Position numbers and translations under genes: made by a program. Below, piece after piece: positions 17,399 to 26,975 of a stretch of 39,392 nt of DNA; within the stretch, counting starts at the first letter, position 1, and every line of letters starts with the position of its first letter. Source of the DNA: Chloroflexota bacterium (lineage in GTDB: Bacteria; Chloroflexota; Anaerolineae; Anaerolineales; UBA11858). Location of the stretch: positions 1-39,392 of the forward strand of contig JAUWCZ010000008.1 of the NCBI GenBank assembly GCA_030609055.1, written 5' to 3'. The notes beneath the pieces were generated by a model. The model did not search any database. It worked only from the letters and a program-made list of their open reading frames with translations, and was not told where the DNA came from.

Positions 17399-19413
17399 CA
17401 CAGCACCTTCCTTAGAAGTTCATCCGCTTTGTTTATAACATTATCAGTTGTTAATCCAAACTCCTCATATATTCGCCCTGCGGGAGCTGAAACGCCAAAG
17501 CGGTCAATAGACAGGATTGATCCTTGATCCCCAACCCACTCTCTCCAGCCTTGAGATATTCCAGCTTCAATAGCCAGTCGAGCTTTAAGATGCGACGGTA
17601 AGACTGATTCTCGATAGGATTTATCCTGTTTCCGGAATAGTTCCCAACTAGGGAAAGAGATTATCCTGACATTCACCCCTTTAGCAGCTAATTTATCTCC
17701 TGCATTAATAATCAAATCTACTTCAGAGCCAGATGCCATCAGAATGAGTTCTGGTTCTTGTTCTCCAAGATCAATCAGTACATACGCCCCGCGGACCAAT
17801 TCTTTTGCCGGTGCGTAAATAGTTCGATCCAGGACAGACATGGATTGTCGTGATAGCGCCAGCGCAGTCGGTCCTTTTTGGTAACTAAGGGCAAAAGCCC
17901 AGGCCTGAGCCACCTCATTTGCATCGCCCGGTCGTAAAACCACTAGATTGGGGATCGCCCTCAAGGCGGCGAGATGCTCTACAGGTTGATGAGTAGGACC
18001 ATCTTCTCCTACCCCTATGCTGTCATGGGTGAAAACCCAAATGCTTGGGATATGAGATAAGGCGGAAATCCGAATTGCCGGGCGCATATAATCGGAAAAT
18101 ACAAGGAATGTACCACCATAAGGCTTCACACCACCATGGATAGTCATGCCGTTAATCACGGCCCCCATGCCGTGTTCTCGAACACCAAAGTGAAAATTCC
18201 GTCCTTGGTACATATCAACCTGAAAGGCCGAGTGTCCATCTATCCAGGTCTTATTGGAGGGTGCCAGATCAGCAGATCCTCCGATCAACTCCGGCACATA
18301 GGGAGCAAGCGCGTTGATCACCTTACCGGAAGCAGCTCGGGTTGCCATGCCTTTGGGATCGGCTGCAAATTGTGGGATCCCCTTTTCCCAGTTCTCACTT
18401 AGTTTTCCAGCTAATCGACGTTTTAATTCAGCCGCTTCCTCTGAGTACTCCTTCTCGTAGGCTGAAAACATGGCATTCCAGGAGTTCTCTGCTTCAACTC
18501 CTTGTTTAAGGGCAATCCGGAAATACTCAAGAACATCTTTCGGGAGATAAAAACGGGGTTCAATCGGCCAATCGAGGGCGGTTTTTGCCGCATTGAGTTC
18601 CTCATCTCCAGGAGGAGATCCGTGAGCTGCCGCTGTGTCTTGTTTGGTTGGCAACCCATACCCGATATGCGTCCGACAGACTATCAAGGAGGGCCGTGGA
18701 TCTTCTTTCGCCTGCTGTATCGCCTGGTCTACCGCGGTTACATTATTGCCGTCGTCGACACTAAGGACCTGCCAGCCATAAGATTCAAATCTGGCTCCTC
18801 TGTCCTCGGTAAAAGCTAACTCAGTACTTCCATCTATTGAGATCCGGTTATCATCGTAAAGATATATTACTTTTCCCAGGCGCAGATGACCTGCCAGAGA
18901 CGCTGCTTCCGCAGTCACCCCCTCCATCAAATCTCCATCTGTGACCAGACCATAAGTATGGTGATCAATAATCGGGAAATCTGGTCGATTATAGATAGCA
19001 GCCAAATGTGCTTCTGCAATTGCGAACCCGATTCCGTTGGCGAATCCTTGTCCCAGAGGTCCGGTGGTTGTTTCAACTCCCGGTGTTAAGCCATACTCAG
19101 GATGCCCTGGTGTCAGACTCCCCCATTGGCGAAATTTTTTGATCTCGTCCAGCGATAAATCATAACCTGTAAGGTGCAGTAATGAATACAACAACATGGA
19201 TCCATGTCCACCGGATAAGATAAACCTGTCTCTATCTGGCCAATCTGGATTAGCTGGATTATGTTTCAAATGCCTTGTCCAAAGTGTATATGAAAGAGCT
19301 GCAGTTCCCATCGGCAAACCAGGATGCCCGGAATTTGCTTGTTGGACAGCATCTGCGGATAAGAATCGAATGCTGTTAATCGATTGTTTTTCCAGCGATT
19401 TTCCTTCTCTCAT
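17398..19413 (-). CDS. tkt: Transketolase
   Basis: Thiamine diphosphate enzyme of the pentose phosphate pathway. The 671-residue length is normal. The diphosphate-binding motif GDGDLMEG, the GHGSMLLY block, SGHPGLPMG and the C-terminal [14 protein letters not shown] region are present. The ATG is preceded by AGAGGA about eight bases upstream. It is the first gene of tkt-rpiB-tal, divergent from the electron-transfer operon across a 542-bp intergenic region. Confidence 0.97.
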   Translation of the reverse strand: MREGKSLEKQSINSIRFLSADAVQQANSGHPGLPMGTAALSYTLWTRHLKHNPANPDWPDRDRFILSGGHGSMLLYSLLHLTGYDLSLDEIKKFRQWGSLTPGHPEYGLTPGVETTTGPLGQGFANGIGFAIAEAHLAAIYNRPDFPIIDHHTYGLVTDGDLMEGVTAEAASLAGHLRLGKVIYLYDDNRISIDGSTELAFTEDRGARFESYGWQVLSVDDGNNVTAVDQAIQQAKEDPRPSLIVCRTHIGYGLPTKQDTAAAHGSPPGDEELNAAKTALDWPIEPRFYLPKDVLEYFRIALKQGVEAENSWNAMFSAYEKEYSEEAAELKRRLAGKLSENWEKGIPQFAADPKGMATRAASGKVINALAPYVPELIGGSADLAPSNKTWIDGHSAFQVDMYQGRNFHFGVREHGMGAVINGMTIHGGVKPYGGTFLVFSDYMRPAIRISALSHIPSIWVFTHDSIGVGEDGPTHQPVEHLAALRAIPNLVVLRPGDANEVAQAWAFALSYQKGPTALALSRQSMSVLDRTIYAPAKELVRGAYVLIDLGEQEPELILMASGSEVDLIINAGDKLAAKGVNVRIISFPSWELFRKQDKSYRESVLPSHLKARLAIEAGISQGWREWVGDQGSILSIDRFGVSAPAGRIYEEFGLTTDNVINKADELLRKVL

Positions 19414-19685
19414 AATGATGTCCTCTTGATCAGTTCACGGATAGTAGAATATGCTATTGAATGGTTGTATGAAAAATAAGTGATGCTATATGGACTGTTT
19501 AATCAATACAATTCTTACTGATAATTCTTCCCTTTCTCTCTACGATAAAATCAATTCCTATTTTACCGCATCTCCTGGATAGACTAGTAACAATTCGAAA
19601 ATATCTCCAGCTGTAATTTCATCCTGCTTTAATCCTCTGAATAGGCATATAAAAAGCAGTCAGGAGCAAAAAAAGTACTGCCGTG

Positions 19686-19713
19686 TTGCCTGTGAAATAT
19701 AGTACAATATAGT
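19686..19713 (+). promoter_or_regulatory. Putative promoter of the Hdr/Etf/Mvh operon
   Basis: TTGCCT, a 16-bp spacer and TATAGT, giving a start near 19720 and a leader of about 235 bases. A second overlapping hexamer TACAAT has no matching -35. Confidence 0.5.
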
Positions 19714-19721
19714 TAGTTTAT

Positions 19722-19739
19722 TTGTGATAAACTTCACTA
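19722..19739. promoter_or_regulatory. Rex- or Crp/Fnr-like palindromic operator
   Basis: TTGTGA-TAAACT-TCACTA differs at one base from the Rex-type consensus TTGTGA-N6-TCACAA and also fits the Crp-like core TGTGA-N6-TCAC. It covers the predicted transcription start, where binding would repress. Rex senses NADH/NAD+, which would suit the operon. Confidence 0.45.
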
Positions 19740-19955
19740 CCTTATTTATTAGTTTCTTTTAAGATATAGATAGTAATTACTTATAGATCTGAAAGGTTTA
19801 CCGATTCGTTCCGGGTTTCATTTTTTTTTTGTGGATCTTACACAAGATGTATTGTTAATCCGAACATCAATATTCAGACAGAAAGGATTAATAATCATCC
19901 TCTAATTAAGAATTAATGAACCCTAATTCTTTTGTTCTGAACAGGAGGGATCACA

Positions 19956-21161
19956 ATGGCCGTGAATGATATTCCTCAACATCCACCTTTCACAGCAGAA
20001 TTCAAAGAGAGTTTGTTTAATATTCCTGAGGGAGAAAAAATCCAAACTTGCCTGCAATGTGCCTGCTGTAGTGGTGTCTGTCCTTTTGGTTTTGCGATGG
20101 AAATTCCTCCCGGCAGGATGATTGCCTGGATGCGGGCGGGGATTCTGGATGAAATGCTGGAATCTGATTCTGTCTGGATGTGTGTATCTTGTTATGCCTG
20201 TACTGAAGTTTGTCCAAAAGGAATCCCCGTTACTCTTGCCCTGATGACCAGGGCTAAAGAAGAAGCTCTTCTGGCAGGTAATGTACCCACAGAACTCCAA
20301 AGCGCTTTGGAATTCTCAGATCAATACAGTAATCCTCTGGGAGAATCTTCCCGTAAACGAGCAGATTGGGCAGAGGAATTAGATTTTGAGATCCCCATTA
20401 TAAGAAAGGTAAAACGCCCTGTAGATGTTTTATGGTTTGTAGGAGATTATGCCTCCTACCATCCGCGAGTAAAAAATGTAACCAAGGCATTTGCTATCTT
20501 ACTCAATAAATTAGGGATAGATTTTGGCATTCTCGGTTCAGATGAGCATAGCGATGGAGATTCGCAAAGGCTTGCCGGCGAAAGGGGTTTGTTCGAAAAG
20601 TTGGCTGAAAAGAATGCCAAAATCCTCAGCCGATGCGAATTTAATGAAATCATAACCACCGATCCCCATGCTTACAATGCGTTCAAGAACGAGTATCCCC
20701 AGCTAGGATTCGATTTTCCAGTGCGACATTATACAGAATTCCTGGTTGATCATCTGGACGAGATAACACCGCTTTTCAAGGAAAATGGAAAGGCAAAGGT
20801 GGCATTTCACGATCCCTGCTACCTCGGACGAGTCAATAAAATCTACGAAGCTCCCCGCCAGCTGATTGAAGCGATACCTGGTGTAGAACTTGTTGAAATG
20901 GCACACAACAAATCCACTAGTTTATGTTGTGGCGGTGGTGGTGGAGGAATGTGGCTGGACGGTTTCCGTTGGGAAAAAGCCGAGTACAGATTATCAGAAT
21001 GGAGAATAAAAGAGGCAGTTGCAGTCAAGGCGGATATTTTGGCGGTTAGCTGCCCTTACGAACCCCCTCGTTTTGAAGATGCAACAAAAGCAATTGCAGG
21101 AGCAAAAAAAATGCTGGTTAAGGACATTGTGGAACTAATAGTTGATGCAATAGACATTTGA
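19956..21161 (+). CDS. Soluble HdrD-like iron-sulfur oxidoreductase
   Basis: Fe-S protein of 401 residues related to HdrD, GlpC and FadF. Two [4Fe-4S] motifs occur at C32-C35-C38-C42 and C76-C79-C82-C86. The rest corresponds to two CCG-type domains. The first has lost its cysteines (FVGDYASYHPR, SDGDSQRLAGE, TTDPHAYN). The second keeps C288, C324-C325 and C366 but ends CPYE instead of CPxC, so the final ligand is missing. No membrane helix is present. SD AGGAGGG. It heads the operon, 11 bp before etfB, and its C-terminal two thirds are clearly paralogous to the membrane protein three genes on. I infer electron exchange with ETF or a soluble partner of the quinone oxidoreductase. Confidence 0.85.
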   Translation: MAVNDIPQHPPFTAEFKESLFNIPEGEKIQTCLQCACCSGVCPFGFAMEIPPGRMIAWMRAGILDEMLESDSVWMCVSCYACTEVCPKGIPVTLALMTRAKEEALLAGNVPTELQSALEFSDQYSNPLGESSRKRADWAEELDFEIPIIRKVKRPVDVLWFVGDYASYHPRVKNVTKAFAILLNKLGIDFGILGSDEHSDGDSQRLAGERGLFEKLAEKNAKILSRCEFNEIITTDPHAYNAFKNEYPQLGFDFPVRHYTEFLVDHLDEITPLFKENGKAKVAFHDPCYLGRVNKIYEAPRQLIEAIPGVELVEMAHNKSTSLCCGGGGGGMWLDGFRWEKAEYRLSEWRIKEAVAVKADILAVSCPYEPPRFEDATKAIAGAKKMLVKDIVELIVDAIDI

Positions 21162-21172
21162 GGAGGAAAAAT

Positions 21173-21940
21173 ATGACTGAAATTGTCGTAATCGCTCGAC
21201 TTGTCCCTGACCTCGTTGAAGAATTAGAAATCGCACCCAGTGGGACAGCCCTGGATCTTTCCTGGCTTCGAGTGATTATCAACGAATTCGACAATCACGC
21301 AATAGAACAGGCAATTATCCTGAAAGAAAGATCCGGTGCAACCGTTACCATCATCAGCCCTGAGGCGGAAGGTGTTGAAGATATGCTCTTCACGACCGCA
21401 GCTAAAGGAGCAGACAGACTGATCAAATTAACTGGTATTGGTGAGGAAAAACCTACCAACCTGTCCCTGGCACAAACCCTGGCAACTATGATCAAGGAGA
21501 TGAACCCAGATCTGGTTCTGAACGGTGTGCAAGCCCACGATGACATCACAGGAGATCTCGCACCACAGCTTGCCCAATTGCTAGATATGCCGTATGTAGG
21601 CTACATCTCGGGAGTTTCCCTGGATGGTGGAAAAGCCAAAGCATATAAGGAATATCCCGGTGGTATTCTTGCTGAAATGGAAATCAACCTTCCCGCAGTT
21701 CTCGGTATCCAGTCCAGTGAAGAACCTCCCCGTTATGTGGCAATCAGTAAGGTTCGGCAAATGATGAATTCTACATCAATTGAAGAAATTCAAAGCAGTG
21801 AATTAGAGACTGAGAGTGGAGTTGTCATCAAGCGCATGTACTTACCAGAAGCCGCTGAACGCGCTGAGATGCTAGAAGGTGATGAGAAAGAAGTTGCGAC
21901 TAAAATAACCTCCATCCTTCAGGATTTAGGCCTGCTGTAA
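21173..21940 (+). CDS. etfB: Electron transfer flavoprotein subunit beta
   Basis: Beta subunit of an ETF. The track begins at 21158, but the ATG at 21173 follows AGGAGG by six bases and gives MTEIVVIARLVPD, close to the usual MKIVVCVKQVPD. The NEFDNHAIEQAI and QAHDDITGDLAPQLAQLL blocks match EtfB consensus positions with noticeable divergence. The 255-residue length is usual. Its place between an HdrD-like protein and etfA/EMO suggests an ETF serving a quinone oxidoreductase. Whether it bifurcates electrons cannot be decided by eye. Confidence 0.92.
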   Translation: MTEIVVIARLVPDLVEELEIAPSGTALDLSWLRVIINEFDNHAIEQAIILKERSGATVTIISPEAEGVEDMLFTTAAKGADRLIKLTGIGEEKPTNLSLAQTLATMIKEMNPDLVLNGVQAHDDITGDLAPQLAQLLDMPYVGYISGVSLDGGKAKAYKEYPGGILAEMEINLPAVLGIQSSEEPPRYVAISKVRQMMNSTSIEEIQSSELETESGVVIKRMYLPEAAERAEMLEGDEKEVATKITSILQDLGLL

Positions 21941-21953
21941 GAGGAGAAATAAA

Positions 21954-22928
21954 ATGACTCAAGATATCTTCTTGCTGATTGAGCACATTCAGGGACAAGT
22001 GTCCGACATATCATACATCATGACAGCCGCAGCCAGGAAATTAGCCCAGAAAGAAGGTGGCAGTGTAATAGGAATTCTTTTGGGAAGTGGTGCGGAACAC
22101 CTAAAAGATACTCTTGCCGTGGATAAAGTCATTTATTGTGACCATCCTGCTCTAGCTGAATTTACATCTGATGCTTACGAACGAACCCTGGTCTCCTTAC
22201 TGACAGAATATTCTCCCCGAGCAGTTTTGTTCGGCAACACAACACTTGGAGCAGACGTCAGCAGCAGTCTTTCCACCAATATGGAATTTCCAATTGTTAG
22301 TTCCTGCATTGAAGTTACTGAATCGGGAAGCCTTATCAGCCAGATTTGCGGCGGAAAGATCATGGTTGAAAGTCAATTGGCCGATAAAACCACACTGATT
22401 ACAGTTAATCCCGGAGGATATAAACCAGAGGCTGGACAAAGCGATTCTACTCCAGAGACTATCAAATTCTCCCCGCCAGATTTGGAAAACCTAAAGGTCA
22501 AACTATCCCAATATATTGAACCGGATATTGGAGATGTGGATATCTCCCAAGAAAAAGTACTGGTTGGTATTGGTCGGGGCATCCAGAGAGAAGACAACAT
22601 CGAATTAGCCGAAAAATTGGCAGAATTGCTGGGCGGTGAGGTGTGTGCCTCGCGTCCTGTGATTGATCAGGGTTGGCTACCAACTTCCCGGCTGGTTGGC
22701 AAGTCGGGAAAAACCGTTAAACCGAATCTATATATCAGTCTGGGGATCAGTGGCGCAACCGAACACACAGAAGGTGTAATTGACAGCAAAACTATTATCG
22801 CCATTAACAGCGATCCAGACGCACCTATCTTTGATATTGCTCAGTATGGAATAGAAGTTGACCTCTTTGATCTCATCGATCCACTTCTTGAACAAATAGA
22901 AAGCGTAAAGAATGAATCAAGCGGATGA
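21954..22928 (+). CDS. etfA: Electron transfer flavoprotein subunit alpha
   Basis: Alpha subunit, 324 residues, carrying the C-terminal FAD domain: SRPVIDQGWLPTSRLVGKSG, KPNLYISLGISGATEH, then AINSDPDAPIFDIAQYGIE. Where most EtfA proteins have GAIQH, this one has GATEH; the flavin-contacting His is kept. The N-terminal Rossmann-like part (FLLIEHIQGQVSDISYIMTAARKL-like) is also typical. SD AGGAG before the ATG; 13 bp after etfB. Together the two subunits would pass electrons from acyl-CoA or other dehydrogenases to the membrane protein encoded next. Confidence 0.94.
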   Translation: MTQDIFLLIEHIQGQVSDISYIMTAAARKLAQKEGGSVIGILLGSGAEHLKDTLAVDKVIYCDHPALAEFTSDAYERTLVSLLTEYSPRAVLFGNTTLGADVSSSLSTNMEFPIVSSCIEVTESGSLISQICGGKIMVESQLADKTTLITVNPGGYKPEAGQSDSTPETIKFSPPDLENLKVKLSQYIEPDIGDVDISQEKVLVGIGRGIQREDNIELAEKLAELLGGEVCASRPVIDQGWLPTSRLVGKSGKTVKPNLYISLGISGATEHTEGVIDSKTIIAINSDPDAPIFDIAQYGIEVDLFDLIDPLLEQIESVKNESSG

Positions 22929-22945
22929 AATGAGGAGAGAACTCC

Positions 22946-24943
22946 ATGCCTGAACGAATTGATTATTGGGGTATCCCCCATCAATGGGGTTCACCGAGCA
23001 TTTTAGTTTATTCGGTGATGTTTCTTGCTGGTGCAATCCTTATTTTCCGATTTTACTTGCGAGCCCGACTATGGTGGAAAGTAGGCCGCCCAGAATCACG
23101 CTGGAACAAACTGCACATCAGATTATATAACCTGATTAAATATTCCATTGTCCAAACGCGCGTTTTAAGACAAAAATATCCGGGAATAATGCATATCGCC
23201 TTGGCCTGGAGTTTTTTCATCTTCTTTTTAGGAACAGCCCTGGCTACCATAGATTCCCACTTTTTCAAATTCTTAAACGGTACGGTTTTTTCTCTCTACA
23301 AGCTGACACTTGATCTATTTACGGTGGTATTTATTGTGGGTGCAATCCTGGCAATCTACCGCAGATATGTGACAAAACCGGAAAGATTAACGTACCAGCC
23401 GCAATTTACCTGGTCACTTATTTTGCTGACTGTAATTGTTTTTAGCGGAATAACAACGGAATCTCTCAGGCTTGCCGTTGAACAACCCATAAATGGTGTT
23501 TGGTCACCCCTGGGATGGTTGATAGCCCAGGCCTTCCTTTTCACAGGCGCTTCAGAGATGACATTAACCAACTGGCATCTTGGAATCTGGTTAGGACACT
23601 TGTTGACAGCCGCGTTTACTGTTATCACTCTGCCGGTTGGATCCCTGCTGCACATATTAACTGGCCCTGTAAATATCTTTTTCTCAGAATTGGACCGGCC
23701 AATGGGTCAACTCCCACCCACGCCAACCGGCAGGGACGGTCAACCCGTTTATGTAAGCATGTTAAATGAGCTCACCTGGAAACAAATCCTCAACGGAGAT
23801 GCCTGCACGGAATGCGGACGTTGTCAGGATATATGTCCCGCTTATGGAGCGGGCTTGCCTCTCAATCCGAAAGATTTGATTCTGGGAATCAGGGAAATGC
23901 TTGAAGAAACTAAAGCATCCCCCAAAGAAAACCGGTATGACCGAAGCTTGTTGGAAAATCCCAAACTCAGTAAAGAGGTGATGTGGTCCTGTACAACTTG
24001 TGCTGCTTGCATCACAGAATGTCCTATCCTGGTTGAACACATAGATACAATCATTGAGATCCGGCGACATCTGGTGATTGAAGGGATGATAGATTCAGAA
24101 CTGCAGGATGCATTGACAAACCTAGGTCAATACGGAAACTCGTTTGGCCAATCTCCTCGTAAACGTGCCCAATGGACCCAGGAATTCGATCCTCCAATTA
24201 AAGACGCAACCAGAGAACCTGTCAAGTATCTCTGGTTTGTAGGTGATTATGCATCCTACAATCCTGCTCTCGCTGAGATGACCACCAAAACTGCCACAGT
24301 ATTTAACCAGGTAGGTTTGGATTTTGGCGTTATGTATAAGGGAGAAAACCACTCTGGAAACGATGTTAGGCGCGTTGGAGAGGAAGGATTGTACGAGATG
24401 CTAGTCGAAAAGAATCTTTCCGCACTTGACCGGTGCCAATATCAGACCATTATCACCACAGATCCGCATACCTATAATACCCTGGTCAATGAATATCCCT
24501 TCCCTGAACCGCAGACTATCTTACACTACAGCGAGTTATTGGCGCAACTAATCAGGGACGGGAGGTTGCAGTTCTCGAATCCTCTAAACTACAGAGTAAC
24601 CTTTCACGATCCCTGCTATCTAGGCCGTTATAACGGAGTTTATGATGCTCCCCGCTTTGTGATCAAGTCTACCGGCTGTGAACTGGTAGAAATGCCCCGA
24701 AATAGGGATCTAGCATTGTGCTGCGGTGCAGGCGGAGGTCGAATATGGATGGAGGAAGGCAATATTCAAGAACGCCCCAGTGAGTCCAGGATTCGGGAGG
24801 CAGTTAAGTTGGACGGCATAGAGCACTTTATCGTTTCCTGTCCTAAAGATATCACGATGTATCAGGATGCAGTAAAAACAACCGGGCATGAAGCTGACAT
24901 TTCGGTTAAGGATCTGATTGAGCTGGTCGTAGAGGCTTTATAG
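22946..24943 (+). CDS. Membrane HdrD/FadF-like ETF:menaquinone oxidoreductase
   Basis: Three-part protein of 665 residues. Residues 1-245 hold about six membrane helices of the NarI/HdrE-like cytochrome b type, with candidate haem ligands H83 (YPGIMH), H211/H218 and H236. Two [4Fe-4S] motifs follow: CTECGRCQDICP (287-298) and CTTCAACITECP (349-360). The C-terminal CCG region is homologous to the soluble protein at 19956. Its first CCG domain lacks cysteines (GDYASYNPA, TTDPHTYN) and its second keeps HDPCYLG and LCCGAGGG but ends CPKD. Proteins of this plan next to etfAB act as ETF:menaquinone oxidoreductases, which I infer here. Confidence 0.88.
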   Translation: MPERIDYWGIPHQWGSPSILVYSVMFLAGAILIFRFYLRARLWWKVGRPESRWNKLHIRLYNLIKYSIVQTRVLRQKYPGIMHIALAWSFFIFFLGTALATIDSHFFKFLNGTVFSLYKLTLDLFTVVFIVGAILAIYRRYVTKPERLTYQPQFTWSLILLTVIVFSGITTESLRLAVEQPINGVWSPLGWLIAQAFLFTGASEMTLTNWHLGIWLGHLLTAAFTVITLPVGSLLHILTGPVNIFFSELDRPMGQLPPTPTGRDGQPVYVSMLNELTWKQILNGDACTECGRCQDICPAYGAGLPLNPKDLILGIREMLEETKASPKENRYDRSLLENPKLSKEVMWSCTTCAACITECPILVEHIDTIIEIRRHLVIEGMIDSELQDALTNLGQYGNSFGQSPRKRAQWTQEFDPPIKDATREPVKYLWFVGDYASYNPALAEMTTKTATVFNQVGLDFGVMYKGENHSGNDVRRVGEEGLYEMLVEKNLSALDRCQYQTIITTDPHTYNTLVNEYPFPEPQTILHYSELLAQLIRDGRLQFSNPLNYRVTFHDPCYLGRYNGVYDAPRFVIKSTGCELVEMPRNRDLALCCGAGGGRIWMEEGNIQERPSESRIREAVKLDGIEHFIVSCPKDITMYQDAVKTTGHEADISVKDLIELVVEAL

Positions 24944-24968
24944 ATTCATTAATATTGGTTTGATTATC

Positions 24969-26975
24969 ATGGAGACTATACCAATTGAGAAAATTCAGAT
25001 AAAGAAGCCAGGAGGTTTCTCAGCCTTGTGGCGTGGTTTACAGGTACCCATACATGTAAAACTCATGTTGGCCTCTGTACTGATGATCGTTATTATTGGC
25101 GTCGTATTTCTGGTTATTGGTGTTCAGCTGATAGGAAACCGGGTTGTTGCAGAAGCACAGGACAAAGTTAGAAATGACCTAAATACTGCCCGAGTAATCT
25201 ATGAAGCTCAATTACAGCAAATCGATACGGTCGTTTCTGATGAAGCTAGACACGAATTTCTTATGGAAGCAGTTACCACTCAGAATGTATCAAGTGCTTT
25301 TGGGGAATTGAATAACATAGCCAATGAGGCAGAGCTGGATATATTTGGGGTCACTAACAATTATGGAAAAGTTCTGCTCCGGACTCATAATCCAAATGCG
25401 ACTGGAGATAATCTGGGCCATCACGAATTTATCAAATCAGTGCTATCTACAGGAGACTCCGTTTTAGGAACTGTTATTTTCTCTGGCGAAGATCTAGACC
25501 AGGAATCTAGCTCACTTGCTGGACAAGCGCGCTTTACTTTGTTTGACACACCTCTTGCTCGTCCAGTCTCTGAAACCATAGAGACTTCAGGGATGATGTT
25601 AATTGCAGCCTCTCCCATATTTAATTCCAGGCAAGAGATTATAGGAGTAATCTTTGGCGGAAAACTACTGAATAGAAATTACGATATTGTTGACCTGATC
25701 AAAGACACTGTATATGAAAATGTGCAATATAAAGGTCAAGATATCGGTACTGCCACAATTTTCCAAGGTGATTTACGTATATCAACCAATGTAAAGTATG
25801 AAGATGGAAGGAGAGCCATAGGTACTCGTGTAAGTGAAGAGGTATACAACCAGGTGATAGTCCAGGGCGAACCCTGGATTGACCGTGCTTATGTTGTTAA
25901 TAACTGGTACATCACTGCTTATGAACCGATTAAGGATGTTGATGAAGAGATCATTGGTATTCTTTATGTTGGGGTACTAGAACAGAAGTATTCAGATATT
26001 AAACGTGAGACTATGCTTACCTTTATAGCGATCACCTTTGCAGGAATCCTAGTCGCGATTGGAGGTTCTTATTTGATCTCCCGACAAGTATCTATCCCAA
26101 TAAAACAAATGGTTGCTGCTTCAAAAGAAGTTGCGTCCGGTAATCTAGAAACCAGGGTCAGAATCGAGACTAATGATGAAATACAATTCCTGGCAGAGTC
26201 ATTTAATGAAATGGCTAAATCGTTGCAGAAACGCGACCGAGATTTAAAAGAGTTTGCTACCCAACGGATTATGCAATCTGATAAATTGGCTTTAATCGGC
26301 CAGCTTTCCGCTAACATCGCCCACGAACTGAACAATCCGCTCCAGGGTATTGTGACTTTCTCTCACCTTCTTCTTGAAGATAATCAAAAGATCGATACGG
26401 ATACTCAATTATCTCTAGAAACGATTGTAGGGCAAGCAAATCGCTGCCGGGATATCATTCGTGGTTTACTAGACTTCTCACGCCAAAGACAACCAGATAA
26501 ATCCTATTTTGATATCAATGCAATCGTCAATGATTGTCTTTCCCTGGTTGAACTTCAAGCCCTTTTTCACAATATTGATATCACCAGAAATCTTCAACCA
26601 AACTTACCAATGGCTGTGATTGATGCATCCCAGATAGAAAGGGTCTTCATGAACATGATTATTAATGCTGCCGAAGCGATGGAAGGAAGTGGAAAGCTAA
26701 CTATCAGTACCAGAGAAATCAATAATACTAATAATATAGAGATCTCCTTCTCTGATACCGGTCCTGGCATTAGTGAGGAAAACCTGAAAAAGATCTTCGA
26801 CCCATTTTTCACTACTAAGGATGTTGGACACGGTACGGGATTGGGCTTGGCGATCAGTTATGGCTTAGTGAAAAGCCATAATGGAACTATTCAAGTTAAT
26901 AGTGAGGTCGGCTCCGGAACGACTTTTATTGTTATATTACCCAAGGAAGGAAACGGCGATAATGGAAAGTATTAG
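24969..26975 (+). CDS. Membrane sensor histidine kinase with Cache-like sensor and HAMP domain
   Basis: Sensor kinase of about 668 residues. Helix 1 lies near 33-56, followed by an extracytoplasmic region of about 300 residues that looks like a Cache sensor ([13 protein letters not shown] at the start and [10 protein letters not shown] at the end), helix 2, then HAMP ([21 protein letters not shown]). The kinase core has H-box [13 protein letters not shown]-box [17 protein letters not shown] and GTGLGLAIS. The ATG at 24969 is preferred to the TTG at 24960, although the SD is poor. It lies 25 bp after the quinone oxidoreductase gene and overlaps the next gene by 14 bp. The ligand is unknown. 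Confidence 0.9.
   Translation: METIPIEKIQIKKPGGFSALWRGLQVPIHVKLMLASVLMIVIIGVVFLVIGVQLIGNRVVAEAQDKVRNDLNTARVIYEAQLQQIDTVVSDEARHEFLMEAVTTQNVSSAFGELNNIANEAELDIFGVTNNYGKVLLRTHNPNATGDNLGHHEFIKSVLSTGDSVLGTVIFSGEDLDQESSSLAGQARFTLFDTPLARPVSETIETSGMMLIAASPIFNSRQEIIGVIFGGKLLNRNYDIVDLIKDTVYENVQYKGQDIGTATIFQGDLRISTNVKYEDGRRAIGTRVSEEVYNQVIVQGEPWIDRAYVVNNWYITAYEPIKDVDEEIIGILYVGVLEQKYSDIKRETMLTFIAITFAGILVAIGGSYLISRQVSIPIKQMVAASKEVASGNLETRVRIETNDEIQFLAESFNEMAKSLQKRDRDLKEFATQRIMQSDKLALIGQLSANIAHELNNPLQGIVTFSHLLLEDNQKIDTDTQLSLETIVGQANRCRDIIRGLLDFSRQRQPDKSYFDINAIVNDCLSLVELQALFHNIDITRNLQPNLPMAVIDASQIERVFMNMIINAAEAMEGSGKLTISTREINNTNNIEISFSDTGPGISEENLKKIFDPFFTTKDVGHGTGLGLAISYGLVKSHNGTIQVNSEVGSGTTFIVILPKEGNGDNGKY

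Larger units (their letters stand above)
19414..19955. other. Intergenic regulatory region between tkt and the electron-transfer operon
   Basis: No gene is supported here. It holds the divergent start regions of tkt and of the first HdrD-like gene. Besides the promoter and palindrome listed separately, I see a run of ten T residues (19821-19830) after a weak hairpin, and a small inverted repeat AAGAATTA/TAATTCTT (19908-19931) just before the ribosome site AGGAGGG. The plus-strand leader would be about 235 bases, long enough for leader control, but I recognise no known riboswitch. Confidence 0.6.
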
